This document shows positions 25,671 to 35,134 of a stretch of DNA of 64,000 nt, one piece after another. The stretch spans positions 62,001 through 126,000 of the forward strand of contig CAVUNL010000027.1 of the NCBI GenBank assembly GCA_963742795.1. The letters are read 5' to 3'. A program made the translations under genes and the position numbers. Source of the DNA: Palsa-504 sp963742795. Lineage in GTDB: Bacteria > Actinomycetota > Actinomycetes > Streptosporangiales > Streptosporangiaceae. The first letter of the stretch is position 1. The number at the start of each line of letters is the position of its first letter. The notes under the pieces were generated by a model. It was given only the letters and a program-made list of their open reading frames with translations. It did not search any database and was not told the origin of the DNA.

Positions 25671-27008
25671 TCAGCCCCGGTTAAGCAGCCGCCCACCTGG
25701 CTCACCATCTGGCGCACCGTGGTCGGGATCGAGCAGCGCGGTGCCTCCCAGCCACGTCTGCCGGACCCGCCCGGTCAGGGTCCGGCCCGCGTAGGGCGTG
25801 ACCTGGTGCCGGTGCAGCAGCCGGGCCGGCTCCACGGTGTAGGCCTGGTCCGGATCGAAGGCCACCAGGTCGGCGTCGTATCCGACCCCCAGGGCACCCT
25901 TGGCGGTCAGGCCGGCCAGCCGGGCCGGGGCGGTCGCCATCCACCGGGCCACGTCGTCCAGCGTCCGGCCGCGCCGCCGGGCTACGGTCCACACCGCGGA
26001 CAGGCCCAGCTGAAGCGACGCGATGCCGCCCCACGCCGCGCCGAAGTCCCCGCTGCCGGAGGCCTTCAGCTCCGGGGGGCAGGGCGAGTGATCGGACACC
26101 ACGCAGTCGATGACGCCGGCCTCGAGCCCGCGCCACAGCGCCTCCCGGTTGATCGCGCCCCTGATCGGCGGGCAGCACTTGAATTCCGTGGCGCCGTCGG
26201 GCACCTGCTCGGCCGCGAAGTACAGGTAGTGCGGGCAGGTCTCGGCGGTCAGCCGGACGCCCGCCGCCTTGGCCCCCGCGATCATGGCCACGCATTCGGC
26301 CGCGGACAGGTGCACGATATGGGCGCGGGCTCCGGTGGCGGCCGCGGCCCCGATCACCTTCTCGATCGCGCGGCGCTCGGCCACCGGCGGCCGGGACGCC
26401 AGGAACGAGCCGTAGTCCCGGCCGGACGTGGCCTTGACCTCCGCCGCGTCCTCCGCGTGCACGATCAGCAGCGCATCCACGGCCGCCAGCTCGCGCAGCA
26501 CGGACCGCAGGCCCGCCGAATCGAGCGGCGGGAACTCCGGGACCCCGGAGTCGATCAGGAAGCACTTGAACCCGGTCACCCCGCCCTGGTGCAGGGGCCG
26601 GAGCGCGTCCTGGTTTCCCGGCACCGCGCCGCCCCAGAACGCCACGTCGACCCAGCATTTCCCGGCCGCGGCGGCGCGCTTGTCGGCCAGCGCCGTGACC
26701 GACACGGTGGGCGGCAGCGAGTTCAGCGGCATGTCGCAGATCGTGGTCACCCCGCCGGCCGCCGCCGCGCGGGTGGCGGTGGCGAACCCCTCCCACTCGG
26801 TCCGGCCCGGCTCGTTGACGTGCACGTGGGTGTCGACCAGCCCGGGCAGTAGCGCGAGGTCGCCGAGGTCCACGTCGCTGGCCGCGTCCAGCGGCTCGCC
26901 GTAACCGGCCACGGCCGCGATCGCGGGCCCGCTGACCGCGACGGCCGCGGGCTGGGTACCTTCCGGCAGCACCGCTCGCCGGGACCGGAGCACCAGGTCG
27001 TAGTCCAC
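25671..27008 (-). CDS. allB: Allantoinase
   Basis: Opens the hydantoin ring of allantoin to give allantoate. This is a 445-residue amidohydrolase with a TIM barrel. Metal ligands appear as DTHVHVNEPGRTEWEGF, then GFKCFLIDSGVPEFPPLD (position of the carbamylated Lys), LLIVHAEDA, HIVHLSAAECV and VVSDHSPCPPELK. The C-terminal GRTLTGRVRQTWLGG is typical of the family. It is upstream of alc. The 198-base gap to the divergent secreted-protein gene should hold both promoters. Confidence 0.94.
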   Translation of the reverse strand: MDYDLVLRSRRAVLPEGTQPAAVAVSGPAIAAVAGYGEPLDAASDVDLGDLALLPGLVDTHVHVNEPGRTEWEGFATATRAAAAGGVTTICDMPLNSLPPTVSVTALADKRAAAAGKCWVDVAFWGGAVPGNQDALRPLHQGGVTGFKCFLIDSGVPEFPPLDSAGLRSVLRELAAVDALLIVHAEDAAEVKATSGRDYGSFLASRPPVAERRAIEKVIGAAAATGARAHIVHLSAAECVAMIAGAKAAGVRLTAETCPHYLYFAAEQVPDGATEFKCCPPIRGAINREALWRGLEAGVIDCVVSDHSPCPPELKASGSGDFGAAWGGIASLQLGLSAVWTVARRRGRTLDDVARWMATAPARLAGLTAKGALGVGYDADLVAFDPDQAYTVEPARLLHRHQVTPYAGRTLTGRVRQTWLGGTALLDPDHGAPDGEPGGRLLNRG

Positions 27009-27206
27009 AGCGGCAGTCTTTCACCCTCCGGCGGCAGCCGCCCTGGGGCGGCGCCGACCGAGATGGCCCGCCGGTGAGCGTGTCGCCTGGTTAGAGCCCC
27101 GAGAATGCATGATCATTGTCTAGTTCGTTCATCTATGCGCTACCCCATGGCCCGCTGTACGTTACAGATGCCCGCTAGAACTAACGACATCGCACAAGAA
27201 GGGTCG

Positions 27207-28397
27207 ATGACGATGCATGTGCTCGATAGGCCTGGTATCGCCGGGCGCGTCGCAAAGACGTTCGCCACCATCGGCGCGGTGGCCGCAGTCCTGGCTGGCC
27301 TGACCGCGTTTAGTCTCCCCGCTAGCGCGAAAACCGACAATCCCACGTACAACGTGCGGGCGATCTTGTCGGGTAAGAGCCTGCACCACTGGTACTACAA
27401 AGCCGGATCCAAGAACCGGCATTCCGAGCCGCTGACCCTGCCGGACGACATCACGCGGATCGGCAACGACTTGTTCACCGGATTCCAGAACGGGGTCGGC
27501 CCGCAGGGGCAGGCCAGCACGGACGGGAACAGTGACAGCACGATCGTCGAATTCACCCTGTCCGGCGTGGTCGTGAACCAGTGGGATATCCGGGGCAAGT
27601 GTGACGGACTGACCGCCAACACGTCCGCCGGGCTGGTCGTGGCCACGGTCAACGAGGATGCGCACTCCAGCCTCTACACCATCGACCCGTTCACCAGCCA
27701 GGTCGTGCACTACTCCTACTTCAGGCCGCTGCCGCACAACGGCGGCACCGACGCCATCTCCTTCTACAACGGCCTGATGCTGATCAGCGCGTCGGCGCCG
27801 GGCACCACCGGGGCGGCGGCGCCGAAGCCGTACTACCCGGCGGTGTACGCGGTGACCCTGAACCAGCCCAAGCACCTGGCGTTCTTCCACGCGCTGTTCT
27901 TCGATGAGTCGCACGCGACGGCGGCGAACGGACCGCACCGCGGCCGGCCGGTCAAGCTGGGCCTGACCGACCCGGACTCGAACGAGGTGGTGCCGGGCTT
28001 CGCGCCTCGCTTCGTCGGTGACTTCATGCTGACCAGCCAGGGCGACAAGGAACAGATCTACGTGAACGCCCCGGGCTCTAAGCAGCAGCACCTGTGGGTC
28101 CTGGCCCTGTCGCAGTCGGTCGACGATACGGCCTGGTCGACCAGCTGGAATGGCGCGTTCTACGCCACCAGCACCGGCGACGATACGGTCGACGTGATTC
28201 AGGGCGTGTTCTGGCCGGGCACCGCGTTCGTGTCCGTGACCCCGTGCGACGCGGGCAACGCGCCCGCCACCTGCCCGGGGCCCGGGTTCCCGGCCAACTA
28301 CGTCGGCCACCTGAACATGTACAACGGCCAGATCAGCCGGGTGTCACTGCGCGGTGCGGCCCTGCACCCGCAGGGCATGATCTTCGTCGCCTTCTGA
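27207..28397 (+). CDS. Secreted protein of unknown function
   Basis: A 396-residue protein with a Sec-type signal: a positively charged start, the hydrophobic TIGAVAAVLAGLTAFSL, and the AxA site PASA near residue 38. The mature part has recurring strand-rich blocks (SDSTIVEFTLSGVVVNQWDI, AHSSLYTIDPFTSQVVHY, STGDDTVDVIQGVFWPGTAF) that look like beta-propeller blades. I do not recognise the family. ATG at 27207 follows AAGAAGGG. It sits inside the purine-breakdown cluster between allantoinase and HIU hydrolase but on the opposite strand, so a link to that pathway is only positional. Confidence 0.75.
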   Translation: MTMHVLDRPGIAGRVAKTFATIGAVAAVLAGLTAFSLPASAKTDNPTYNVRAILSGKSLHHWYYKAGSKNRHSEPLTLPDDITRIGNDLFTGFQNGVGPQGQASTDGNSDSTIVEFTLSGVVVNQWDIRGKCDGLTANTSAGLVVATVNEDAHSSLYTIDPFTSQVVHYSYFRPLPHNGGTDAISFYNGLMLISASAPGTTGAAAPKPYYPAVYAVTLNQPKHLAFFHALFFDESHATAANGPHRGRPVKLGLTDPDSNEVVPGFAPRFVGDFMLTSQGDKEQIYVNAPGSKQQHLWVLALSQSVDDTAWSTSWNGAFYATSTGDDTVDVIQGVFWPGTAFVSVTPCDAGNAPATCPGPGFPANYVGHLNMYNGQISRVSLRGAALHPQGMIFVAF

Positions 28398-28412
28398 GCT
28401 CCATGCCCAGGC

Positions 28413-28769
28413 TCAGCTTCCCCGGTAAGTGGAGTAGGCGAACGGGCTGAGCAGCAGCGGCACGTGATAGTGCCCGCCCTCGCCGGTCATCTCGAAGGTC
28501 ACCGTGACCTCGGGATAGAACGACGTGGTTCCGCGCGCCTCGAAGTACGCCCCGCTGCCGAACGTGATCCGGTACACGCCGGGTTCGAAACCAGGACCGC
28601 CCTCCAGCCGCAGCCGTCCGTCCGCGTCGGTCTGCCCGGCGCCGGCCGGGGACCACCCGTCCGGGCCGCGGTGCTCCAGCCGGACCGGCACGCCTGCGGC
28701 GGGCTGCCCGGCCGTCGCGTCGAGGACGTGCGTAGAAAGCGTTACGGGTCCGGCCAGGCACGGGCGTCA
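28413..28769 (-). CDS. 5-hydroxyisourate hydrolase (start region frameshifted)
   Basis: Transthyretin-like enzyme that hydrolyses 5-hydroxyisourate to OHCU. Motifs are TLSTHVLDATAGQPAAGVPV (the catalytic His of STHVLD), GVYRITFGSGAYFEARG, SFYPEVTVTFEM, HYHVPLLLSPFAYSTYRGS. The C-terminal YRGS is the family hallmark. The ATG at 28770 overlaps the OHCU decarboxylase stop, and its frame reads MTPVPGRTR and then goes wrong. The enzyme frame begins at VTLSTHV, one base out of register, and contains only a CTG as possible start. One base has probably been gained or lost near 28748. Usual length is near 110-118 residues. Confidence 0.8.
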
Positions 28770-29288
28770 TAGGCCTAGCAACTTCGCCAGCCGCAGCCGG
28801 GTGATCTTCAGCAGCTCGTCGCGCACCACGGCTTGTTCGGCGTCCGGGTCGTGGCCGAGCCGGACCCGCAGCTGGTCCAGCATGTCCTGGCCGGACAGGC
28901 CGGTGGCGCAGATCAGGAACACGTGGCCGAACCGCTCCTCGTAGGCGAGGTTCCCGTCCGCCAACGCCTGCCGCACCGTTTCGCCGGCCGACGCCGCACC
29001 CGACTGCTCGGCCGCCGACCATCCGCCGGCCCGCGCCCGGTCCCCGATCCGGGGGTGCGCATTCATGCTCTCGACGATATCGTCCCAGGTCAGCGCCTCG
29101 AATGCGGCGGTCACCTCGTCGTACAGGGCGGCCGGATCCCGATACGGGCGATCGCCGACGATCCTGCGGGCGAACGATCTGGACTCGCAGCAGGCGAGCA
29201 CGTCCCGTTCCGCGGCCTCGGGCGATGCCGCGTTGAACGCCGCCAGCGTGCCGGCCTGCGGGTCGATGCTCACCACGCGAACATCCAA
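28767..29288 (-). CDS. OHCU decarboxylase
   Basis: Converts 2-oxo-4-hydroxy-4-carboxy-5-ureidoimidazoline to S-allantoin. This is a 173-residue all-helical protein with FNAASPEAAERDVLACCESRSFA, NAHPRIGDRA with the catalytic His, YEERFGHVFLICATGLSGQDML, and RLRLAKLLGL at the end. It is upstream of the HIU hydrolase, with an ATGA overlap. Together with HIU hydrolase, allantoinase and allantoicase it gives the route from 5-hydroxyisourate to ureidoglycolate. No uricase is present in the window. Confidence 0.93.
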   Translation of the reverse strand: MDVRVVSIDPQAGTLAAFNAASPEAAERDVLACCESRSFARRIVGDRPYRDPAALYDEVTAAFEALTWDDIVESMNAHPRIGDRARAGGWSAAEQSGAASAGETVRQALADGNLAYEERFGHVFLICATGLSGQDMLDQLRVRLGHDPDAEQAVVRDELLKITRLRLAKLLGL

Positions 29289-29383
29289 TCAGCCGGTCCC
29301 GCGCACGTGATAGCCGCCTATCGAATCAATCACGGCTAACCTGGCTCCAGCCGTTTTGTAGCTTTCGCTAAACGGGGACGGTT

Positions 29384-31158
29384 ATGGTGCGCGAGAAGGG
29401 TTCGTCTGCGGGAGGTGATGCCTTGCGAGTACGGGAGTTGCTCGACGTGCCCGGTCTCGGCCTCAGGCTGCTGACGGACGTCTCCGGCGTGGACCGCGTG
29501 ATCCGGCACGTCTACACCACCGACCTGCCCGATCCCAGCCGCTACCTGACCCGGGGTGATCTGGTGCTGACCGGCATGATCTGGTGCCGGGAGCCGGGCG
29601 ACGCCGACCGGTTCGTCCGGGCCCTGGCCCGCGCCGGCGCCGGGGTGCTCGGCGCCGGGGAGGCACTCGGCGAGGTGAAGCCCGAGGTGATCCAGGCCTG
29701 CGGACGGCACGGCATCACCCTGCTCGCGGTGCCCGCCGAGACCTCGTTCGCGGCCGTCACCGAGGAGGTGGGCCGCCGCCTGAACGGCGACCGGGCCACG
29801 GCCATGACGCGGGTCCTGGGCCGGCGTCGGCTGCTGCTGTCCGCGGTGGCCGAGGGGGCCGGCCTGGACGCGATGTTCCGGCTGATGGGCCGCGAGATCG
29901 GCGCCGACTGCTGGCTGCTCACCGCGATGGGCCGGGTCGTCGGCGGAACCGGGCCGTCCCTGGCCGACCCGCTCGCGCTGCGGCTGGCCGGGGAATACCT
30001 CAAGGCGGACCGGCTGCCCGCCATGGTCAAGGTCAGCGGGCCGCAGATCCCCCCGGCGGGCGACCGGAAGTACTCGCTGTTCGCCGTGGGCGGCGAGCCG
30101 AGGATCACCAGCTGGTTCCTGGCCTGCGCCGGGTACGAGCAGGACTGGGACCCCTTGGCCCACGAGCTGCGCGAATCAGTGGCCGAGCTGGCCGCCGACG
30201 CAGCGCTGGAACGGGCCCGGCTCGGCGCCGGACGAGCCGGAGACCGCAAGCTGGCCGAGGCGATCGTCACCATGCTCGGCGCCGAGGGCGGCGAGGGCGC
30301 CGCGCCGGCCGAGATCGCCTCGCTGATGCGCGCAGCCGGGATGCCGCCGGAAGGGCGGTACCTGGTGGCCGCGATGACCGCGGAGGCCGACCAGATGACC
30401 GGCCCGAACGCCGAGCGGTGGCGCAGTGACCTGGCCGAGGAACTAGCCGTGCCCCGGGTACGGGGCCCGAGAACGGGCCCGGGAACGGGCCCGGAAATGG
30501 ACAGGGCTGAAGGCCTGGTCGTGGCCGCCCTCGGTGATCAGATCGTGACCCTCATCCCGCTGCCGGCGGCCCCGGCCCGGGCCCGGGCCCGGCCGAGGGA
30601 CCGGACTCCCAGGACACCCTGCGAGCGGGCGCCGGTCCGGCCGCGCACGCGTTCGCGGCCCGGCTGCGCGACGCCCAGCCGGTACTGGAGTCCGACCGGT
30701 CCCGCATCAGGCTCACCGCCGGCATCAGCGCACCCGCCGAGGGGGTGGCCGCGCTGCCCGGCGCGCTGCACGAGGCGCAGAGCGCCCGGCGGCTCGCCGC
30801 GATCCGCGCGGCTGCCGCCGCCCCGGCCCCGGTGCCCGCCGTCTACGTGGTGACCAGCGACGAGGTCGCCTCGCACGAGCTCCTTCTGGCCAGCGTGCCG
30901 GGCAGCGTGCTGCGCTCGTTCCGCGACCGGCTGCTCGGCCCGCTGCTCGCCTACGACGAGCGGCACCGGGCCGAGCTGCTGCCCACCCTGCGCGAGTTCC
31001 TGGCCTGCTCGGGCTCGTGGAACGCGTGCGCGGCCCGCATGTACGTCCACGTGAACACGGTGCGGTACCGGATCCGGCGCATCGAGGAGCTGACCGCGCG
31101 CGACCTGTCCTGCCTTGATGACCAGGTGGACTTCTTCCTGGCTCTGCGCATTCGCTAG
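29384..31158 (+). CDS. pucR: PucR-type purine catabolism regulator (one frameshift)
   Basis: PucR/CdaR family activator. The N-terminal PucR domain reads LRVRELLDVPGLGLRLLT, RGDLVLTGMIWC, ACGRHGITLLAVP. A GGDEF-like middle part follows. The C-terminal HTH is FLACSGSWNACAARMYVHVN then TVRYRIRRIEEL. The frame changes near 30570-30592 inside repeated GGGCCC units, and both flanks are sound. The better start may be TTG at 29423, which follows GGAGGTGATGCC; ATG 29384 is also in frame. It is divergent from the OHCU decarboxylase and by family role should control this cluster. Confidence 0.85.
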
Positions 31159-31168
31159 CTTTGTCCCG

Positions 31169-31726
31169 ATGCCGGGAATACATGGGGTGATCCGATCCGC
31201 CTCGCCGGCGGACGCGGCGCAGATCGCGGCCGTGATGCGGGACAGCTGGCGCGCCGCCTACGACGGCATCATCGCCCCCGCGATCCTCGACCGGGCTACG
31301 GCCCCCGACGGCGGGGCCCGCATCCGGCAGTCGTTCCGGACCCGGCCCTGGCAGCGGCTGATCGTCGCGGTCGAGGACGGCATCGTCGGCTACGCGGCCT
31401 TCGGACCGGAGCGGGACGTGCTGGACATGCTGTGGCCGTATCCGCTGACTCCGGCGGGCTCGGAGCACGAGATCGCGGAACTCTACGCGCTCTACGTCCA
31501 CCCGGCCCGGTGGTCGACCGGCACCGGGCGAGCGCTGATGGACCAGGTTCTGACCAAGGTCCGCGCGGCCGGGTACACGAGCATCACGCTGTGGGTGCTC
31601 GAGGCCAACGCCCGCGCGCGGCGGTTCTACGCCCGCGCCGGGTTCACCCCGGACGGCGCCCGTCACCTGCTCGATGACCTCGGCGGGGTCGCCGAGATCC
31701 GCTACCGACGTACCCTGACCGCCTAG
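31169..31726 (+). CDS. GNAT N-acetyltransferase
   Basis: A 185-residue acetyl-CoA-dependent acyltransferase of the GNAT fold: IRSASPADAAQIAAVMRDSW, LIVAVEDGIVGYAAFG, IAELYALYVHPARWSTGTGRALM with the acetyl-CoA-binding Q/RxxGxG/A loop (STGTGRA), and LWVLEANARARRFYARAGF. The substrate is unknown. It begins 11 bases after the pucR stop and is probably co-transcribed with it. ATG at 31169. Confidence 0.85.
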   Translation: MPGIHGVIRSASPADAAQIAAVMRDSWRAAYDGIIAPAILDRATAPDGGARIRQSFRTRPWQRLIVAVEDGIVGYAAFGPERDVLDMLWPYPLTPAGSEHEIAELYALYVHPARWSTGTGRALMDQVLTKVRAAGYTSITLWVLEANARARRFYARAGFTPDGARHLLDDLGGVAEIRYRRTLTA

Positions 31727-31870
31727 TGCGCAGCCGGCTCGCGGGCGGCGCCGCCACCCGCGGGACGAGCGGAGCTGGCCGCGGTCACCACAGGGCGTTC
31801 CGTCAAATGAGGCCAAAGAGGTGCGAACTGGCACTACTTGCGAAGAGCCAATCTTGGCATTCTGAGTGGT

Positions 31871-32533
31871 ATGCCGCGCCGTCTCCTCCAGTTGTTCGCC
31901 GGCCTTCTGCTGTACGGGATCAGCGACTCCATGCTGCTGCTGGCCGGGCTCGGCGTGGACCCGTGGGACGTCCTGCACCAGGGCCTGTCCCGGCACACCG
32001 GGATCCCCGTCGGGACCTGGGCGATCATCGTGGGCGCGCTGGTGCTGCTGCTATGGATCCCGCTGCGACAGCGGCCCGGTCTCGGGACGCTGTGCAACGT
32101 AGTCCTGATCGGCGCGGTCATCGACGCGATGCTGGCCCTGATCACGCCGCCTCACTCGCTCCTGGTGCGGGCGGTGGTGATGGTGTCGGGCGTGGTCCTG
32201 AACGGCGTGGCGACCGGCCTGTACATCGGCGCGGGCCTCGGACCCGGACCGCGTGACGGGCTGATGACCGGCTTCGCGGCCCGCGGCCACTCGCTGCGCG
32301 TGGTGCGCACCGCGATCGAGGCCACGGTGCTGCTGGCCGGCTGGCTGCTCGGCGGCACGGTCGGCGTGGGCACGGTGGTCTACGCGGTCTGTATCGGACC
32401 GTTGGCCCACATCTTCGTGCCCCTGTTCAGCCGGTCAGGTAGGGCCGCCCCTTTCCCGAACACGGGGGCTAGGTCCCGGTTGCGAAATGAAACTGGGGTT
32501 TCATCACCCTGGAGCGGGCGGTGCGTCGGCTAG
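31871..32533 (+). CDS. YczE/YitT-like integral membrane protein
   Basis: A 220-residue protein with about five membrane helices, of the YczE (COG2364) type: LFAGLLLYGISDSMLL, AGLGVDPWDVLHQGLSRHTG, GLYIGAGLGPGPRDGLMTGF, LLGGTVGVGTVVYAVCIGPL. The repeated GLGxxPWDV/GLGPGPRDGL pair is the family signature. The function is unknown in general; a Bacillus homologue affects antibiotic production. ATG at 31871. The last 60 residues are less conserved, and the end of the gene holds a hairpin. Its last four bases overlap the convergent gene. Confidence 0.82.
   Translation: MPRRLLQLFAGLLLYGISDSMLLLAGLGVDPWDVLHQGLSRHTGIPVGTWAIIVGALVLLLWIPLRQRPGLGTLCNVVLIGAVIDAMLALITPPHSLLVRAVVMVSGVVLNGVATGLYIGAGLGPGPRDGLMTGFAARGHSLRVVRTAIEATVLLAGWLLGGTVGVGTVVYAVCIGPLAHIFVPLFSRSGRAAPFPNTGARSRLRNETGVSSPWSGRCVG
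32487..32504. terminator. Hairpin at convergent gene ends
   Basis: ATGAAAC-TGGG-GTTTCAT is a 7-bp stem in the shared 3' region of two convergent genes. The same stem sequence appears in the larger palindrome at 46389. No T-run follows, as is usual in actinobacteria. Confidence 0.4.
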
Positions 32534-33147
32534 GAGCGAGAGCGCAGCGTTGCTACGCCGTCGCCGGTGAGGTCGTCGAGCGGCGCCTTGCGCCCGGTCA
32601 TGGCCATGACCAGCGACAGGATCGGACCCGAGACCTCCGGGCCGGTGCCGTGCGACCACTCGGCGTCGGTGGCGCGCAGGGTCAGCCCTTCGATCCGGCG
32701 CTTGCTGCCGATGAGCAGGTTCGAGCCCTGGTAGAAGTTGGCCACCTGGACCACGGCCTCGGTCGGGTACTGGTGCTCGACCCCGAGCGGCCGGCGGATG
32801 TCCTCGGCGTGCACAATCGTCTCGCCGAGCCAGGTGTCGGCCGGGCCCGGCGGGTGCTTGACCGAGGTCACCACCGACTCGAACCGGGTCATAGTGTCGC
32901 CCGGGGAAGAGCCGCGGTTCGCGGCCACCCCGCTGGCCTGCACCTTTTCGAACTTGAACCCGGACCCGATCAGCTTGGCGAAGAAGGCCGGCGGCGTCAG
33001 GCTCGTGGTCGAGGTCATGTGGGCGAGCACGTCACGCACGGTCCACTGGCGGCACAGCGAGGGCGTGGCCCACTCTTCGCCGGTCCGGCCCTTCAGGTCG
33101 GCTGCGAGCGCCTTGCGCTCGTCGTGGATCACCGGCCAGATCTCCAT
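32530..33147 (-). CDS. Maleylpyruvate isomerase-family (mycothiol-type) protein
   Basis: A 205-residue DinB-like four-helix protein of the mycothiol-dependent maleylpyruvate isomerase family. Motifs: IHDERKALAADLKG, WATPSLCRQWTVRDVLAHMT (metal-binding His of the first helix pair), LGETIVHAEDIRRPLG (HAxD pattern). The ATG at 33147 follows GGAAGGA. The family includes thiol transferases using mycothiol and proteins of unknown use. It is 32 bases downstream of the metallo-hydrolase gene and probably co-transcribed with it, which fits thiol-conjugate or toxic-carbonyl handling. Confidence 0.85.
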   Translation of the reverse strand: MEIWPVIHDERKALAADLKGRTGEEWATPSLCRQWTVRDVLAHMTSTTSLTPPAFFAKLIGSGFKFEKVQASGVAANRGSSPGDTMTRFESVVTSVKHPPGPADTWLGETIVHAEDIRRPLGVEHQYPTEAVVQVANFYQGSNLLIGSKRRIEGLTLRATDAEWSHGTGPEVSGPILSLVMAMTGRKAPLDDLTGDGVATLRSRS

Positions 33148-33179
33148 GTGTCCTTCCTCCCCTCGGTCAGCGGCGGGAC

Positions 33180-33848
33180 TTACCAGCCGCGGGCGCGCCA
33201 CTCGTCCACGTGGGGCCGCTCGGCGCCGAGCGTGGTGTCGTTGCCGTGCCCGGGATACACCCAGGTCGCGTCCGGGAGCGGGCCGAACAGGCGTTCGGTC
33301 ACGTCGGTGAGCAGCGAGGTGAAATCTGCGGCGGAGTTGGTCTTGCCCACGCCCCCAGGGAACAGCGAGTCCCCCGTGAACACGTGCGGCGTGTCCGACA
33401 GGCGGCCGCCCGCGTCGTATAGCACGGCCAGGCTGCCCGGCGTGTGCCCGCGCAGGTGGATGAGCGACACCGCGCAGTCGCCGAAGGTCAGCACCTCGCC
33501 GTGTTCGGCGCGGTGGCCGACCTGGACCGGAAGCTCGTCCGCGTCGGCCGGGTGCGCGACCACCACCGCGCCGGTCCGGGCCTGCACCTCGGGCAGCGCC
33601 TGCCAGTGATCGAAGTGCCGGTGCGTGGTGATGATCGTCTCGACCGGCGTGTCCCCGATCATCTCGATCAGCCGGCCCGCCTCGTTGGCCGCGTCGATGA
33701 GCAAGCCCTGGCCCGTGCTGGTGCAGCGCAGCAGGTAGGCGTTGTTGTCCATCGGGCCCACCGCTATCTTGGTCACGGTCAGGCCGTCGATCTCACGAGT
33801 GTCAGGCGGGCCGCCGACATGAACCTCTCCCGAGTAAGTCACCTTCAA
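33180..33848 (-). CDS. Metallo-beta-lactamase-fold hydrolase (glyoxalase II-like)
   Basis: A 222-residue enzyme with all MBL zinc motifs: THRHFDHW, LRGHTPGSLAVLY, FTGDSLFPGGVGKTNS, and the closing YPGHGNDTTLG. The GDSLFPGGVGKT segment is typical of glyoxalase II-like thioesterases and of mycothiol S-conjugate enzymes. It is paired with a mycothiol-type protein just downstream, which supports a role in thioester or S-conjugate hydrolysis. Intact, cytoplasmic. Confidence 0.88.
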   Translation of the reverse strand: MKVTYSGEVHVGGPPDTREIDGLTVTKIAVGPMDNNAYLLRCTSTGQGLLIDAANEAGRLIEMIGDTPVETIITTHRHFDHWQALPEVQARTGAVVVAHPADADELPVQVGHRAEHGEVLTFGDCAVSLIHLRGHTPGSLAVLYDAGGRLSDTPHVFTGDSLFPGGVGKTNSAADFTSLLTDVTERLFGPLPDATWVYPGHGNDTTLGAERPHVDEWRARGW

Positions 33849-33932
33849 AACTTATACCGAACGGACCCGGCCACCCGCCCCGATCAGGCGTCTTGCCGCC
33901 CCGGGTTTCGCCTCAACTATCTGGAGAGTCGC

Positions 33933-34904
33933 GTGAAGATCCTCATCCTGGCTGGTCACCACGTGCGTGAGCTGCTCGGATACCGCGAGTGCGCGGACGT
34001 GATGCGCCAGGCGCTGACGGACCTGGCCCGCGGTCAGATCCAGCAGCCGCTGCGCACGGTGGTCAAGCCCCGCGACGCGGCGGGTTTCATGGGCCTGATG
34101 CCCGCCTACTCTCCGGCCGGCTACGGGCTGAAGGCGATCTGCATCACCCCCGGCAACCCGGCCATCGGCAAGGACGCGCACCAGGGCGGGGTGCTGCTGT
34201 TCGCGGCGGACACGGGGGAGCCGCTCGCCATGGTCAACGCGTCGGCGGTCACCGAGATCCGCACCGCGGCGGTCTCTGCCGTCGCCACCGGGCTGCTGGC
34301 GCGGCCCGGCGCGGCCGAACTGGCCATCGTCGGCACCGGCGTCCAGGGCCGAGCGCATGCGCACGCCCTGGCCGCGACCCGGCCGCTCACCGGGATCCGC
34401 ATCACCGGACGCGACCTGGCCCGGGCCCGCGAGGCCGCCGCGGAACTGACCGAACAGCTGAACGTGCCGGTCAGCGCGACCGGTTCGGTGCCCGAGGCGG
34501 TCGAGGGGGCCGACATCGTGGTCACCGCGACCAACGCGGCGCAGCCGGTGCTGCGCCGCGAATGGCTGGCCGCGGGAACCCACGTCAACGCGGTCGGCGC
34601 GTGCCTGCCCCGCGACCGCGAGATCGACACCGCGACGATGGCCGAGGCAGCCGTGTTCGCAGACAGTCGCGAGTCGGTCAGCAATGAGTCCGGCGACTAC
34701 CTGCTGGCCGCCCAGGAAGGCGCCGCCAACCCGGTCCGGGCTGAGCTCGGGGAACTGCTCACCGGGACCGCGGCAGGCCGGGCCGGTGACGACGAGATCA
34801 CCCTGTTCGAGTCGCTCGGCCTAGCCGCCGAGGACCTGGCCGCGGCCACCTACCTGTACGAGAAGGCCGCCCGCCTGGGCGCCGGCACCGCGGCCGATTT
34901 CTAG
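33933..34904 (+). CDS. Ornithine cyclodeaminase/mu-crystallin family protein
   Basis: A 323-residue NAD(P)-binding protein of the OCD/mu-crystallin family, whose members are ornithine cyclodeaminases, alanine dehydrogenases or ketimine reductases. Evidence: QPLRTVVKPRDAAGFMGLMP, GYGLKAICITPGN, NASAVTEIRTAAVSAVA, the Rossmann loop IVGTGVQGRAHAHAL, and VNAVGACLPRDREID. GTG at 33933 follows GGAGAG. It is divergent from the metallo-hydrolase. The substrate is not defined by context. Confidence 0.87.
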   Translation: MKILILAGHHVRELLGYRECADVMRQALTDLARGQIQQPLRTVVKPRDAAGFMGLMPAYSPAGYGLKAICITPGNPAIGKDAHQGGVLLFAADTGEPLAMVNASAVTEIRTAAVSAVATGLLARPGAAELAIVGTGVQGRAHAHALAATRPLTGIRITGRDLARAREAAAELTEQLNVPVSATGSVPEAVEGADIVVTATNAAQPVLRREWLAAGTHVNAVGACLPRDREIDTATMAEAAVFADSRESVSNESGDYLLAAQEGAANPVRAELGELLTGTAAGRAGDDEITLFESLGLAAEDLAAATYLYEKAARLGAGTAADF

Positions 34905-35134
34905 GCGGCACGCTGCCAGACTGGGCGCTATCGTGGAGGTAGCGGGGCGGGCATAACGGCGGCCGATTTGTTGCTTGTAAGACGGAACGGGGAGGACCCC
35001 GGGCGCGCGGTGACCACAGTGCTAATCCGGGGGCGAACCCGTAAGACCCCGGAGCCCCCGAAAATGTCAGACCCCCCGGCTACTATCGCCAAGCGATCCG
35101 TGTACCCGTTTCCGAGCCCGTAGAGAGAGGCGCA

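Noticed and set aside
34905..35134. Possible LexA box or tRNA in the gap before uvrA
   Set aside because: No TCGAAC-N4-GTTCGA-like site and no cloverleaf could be found.
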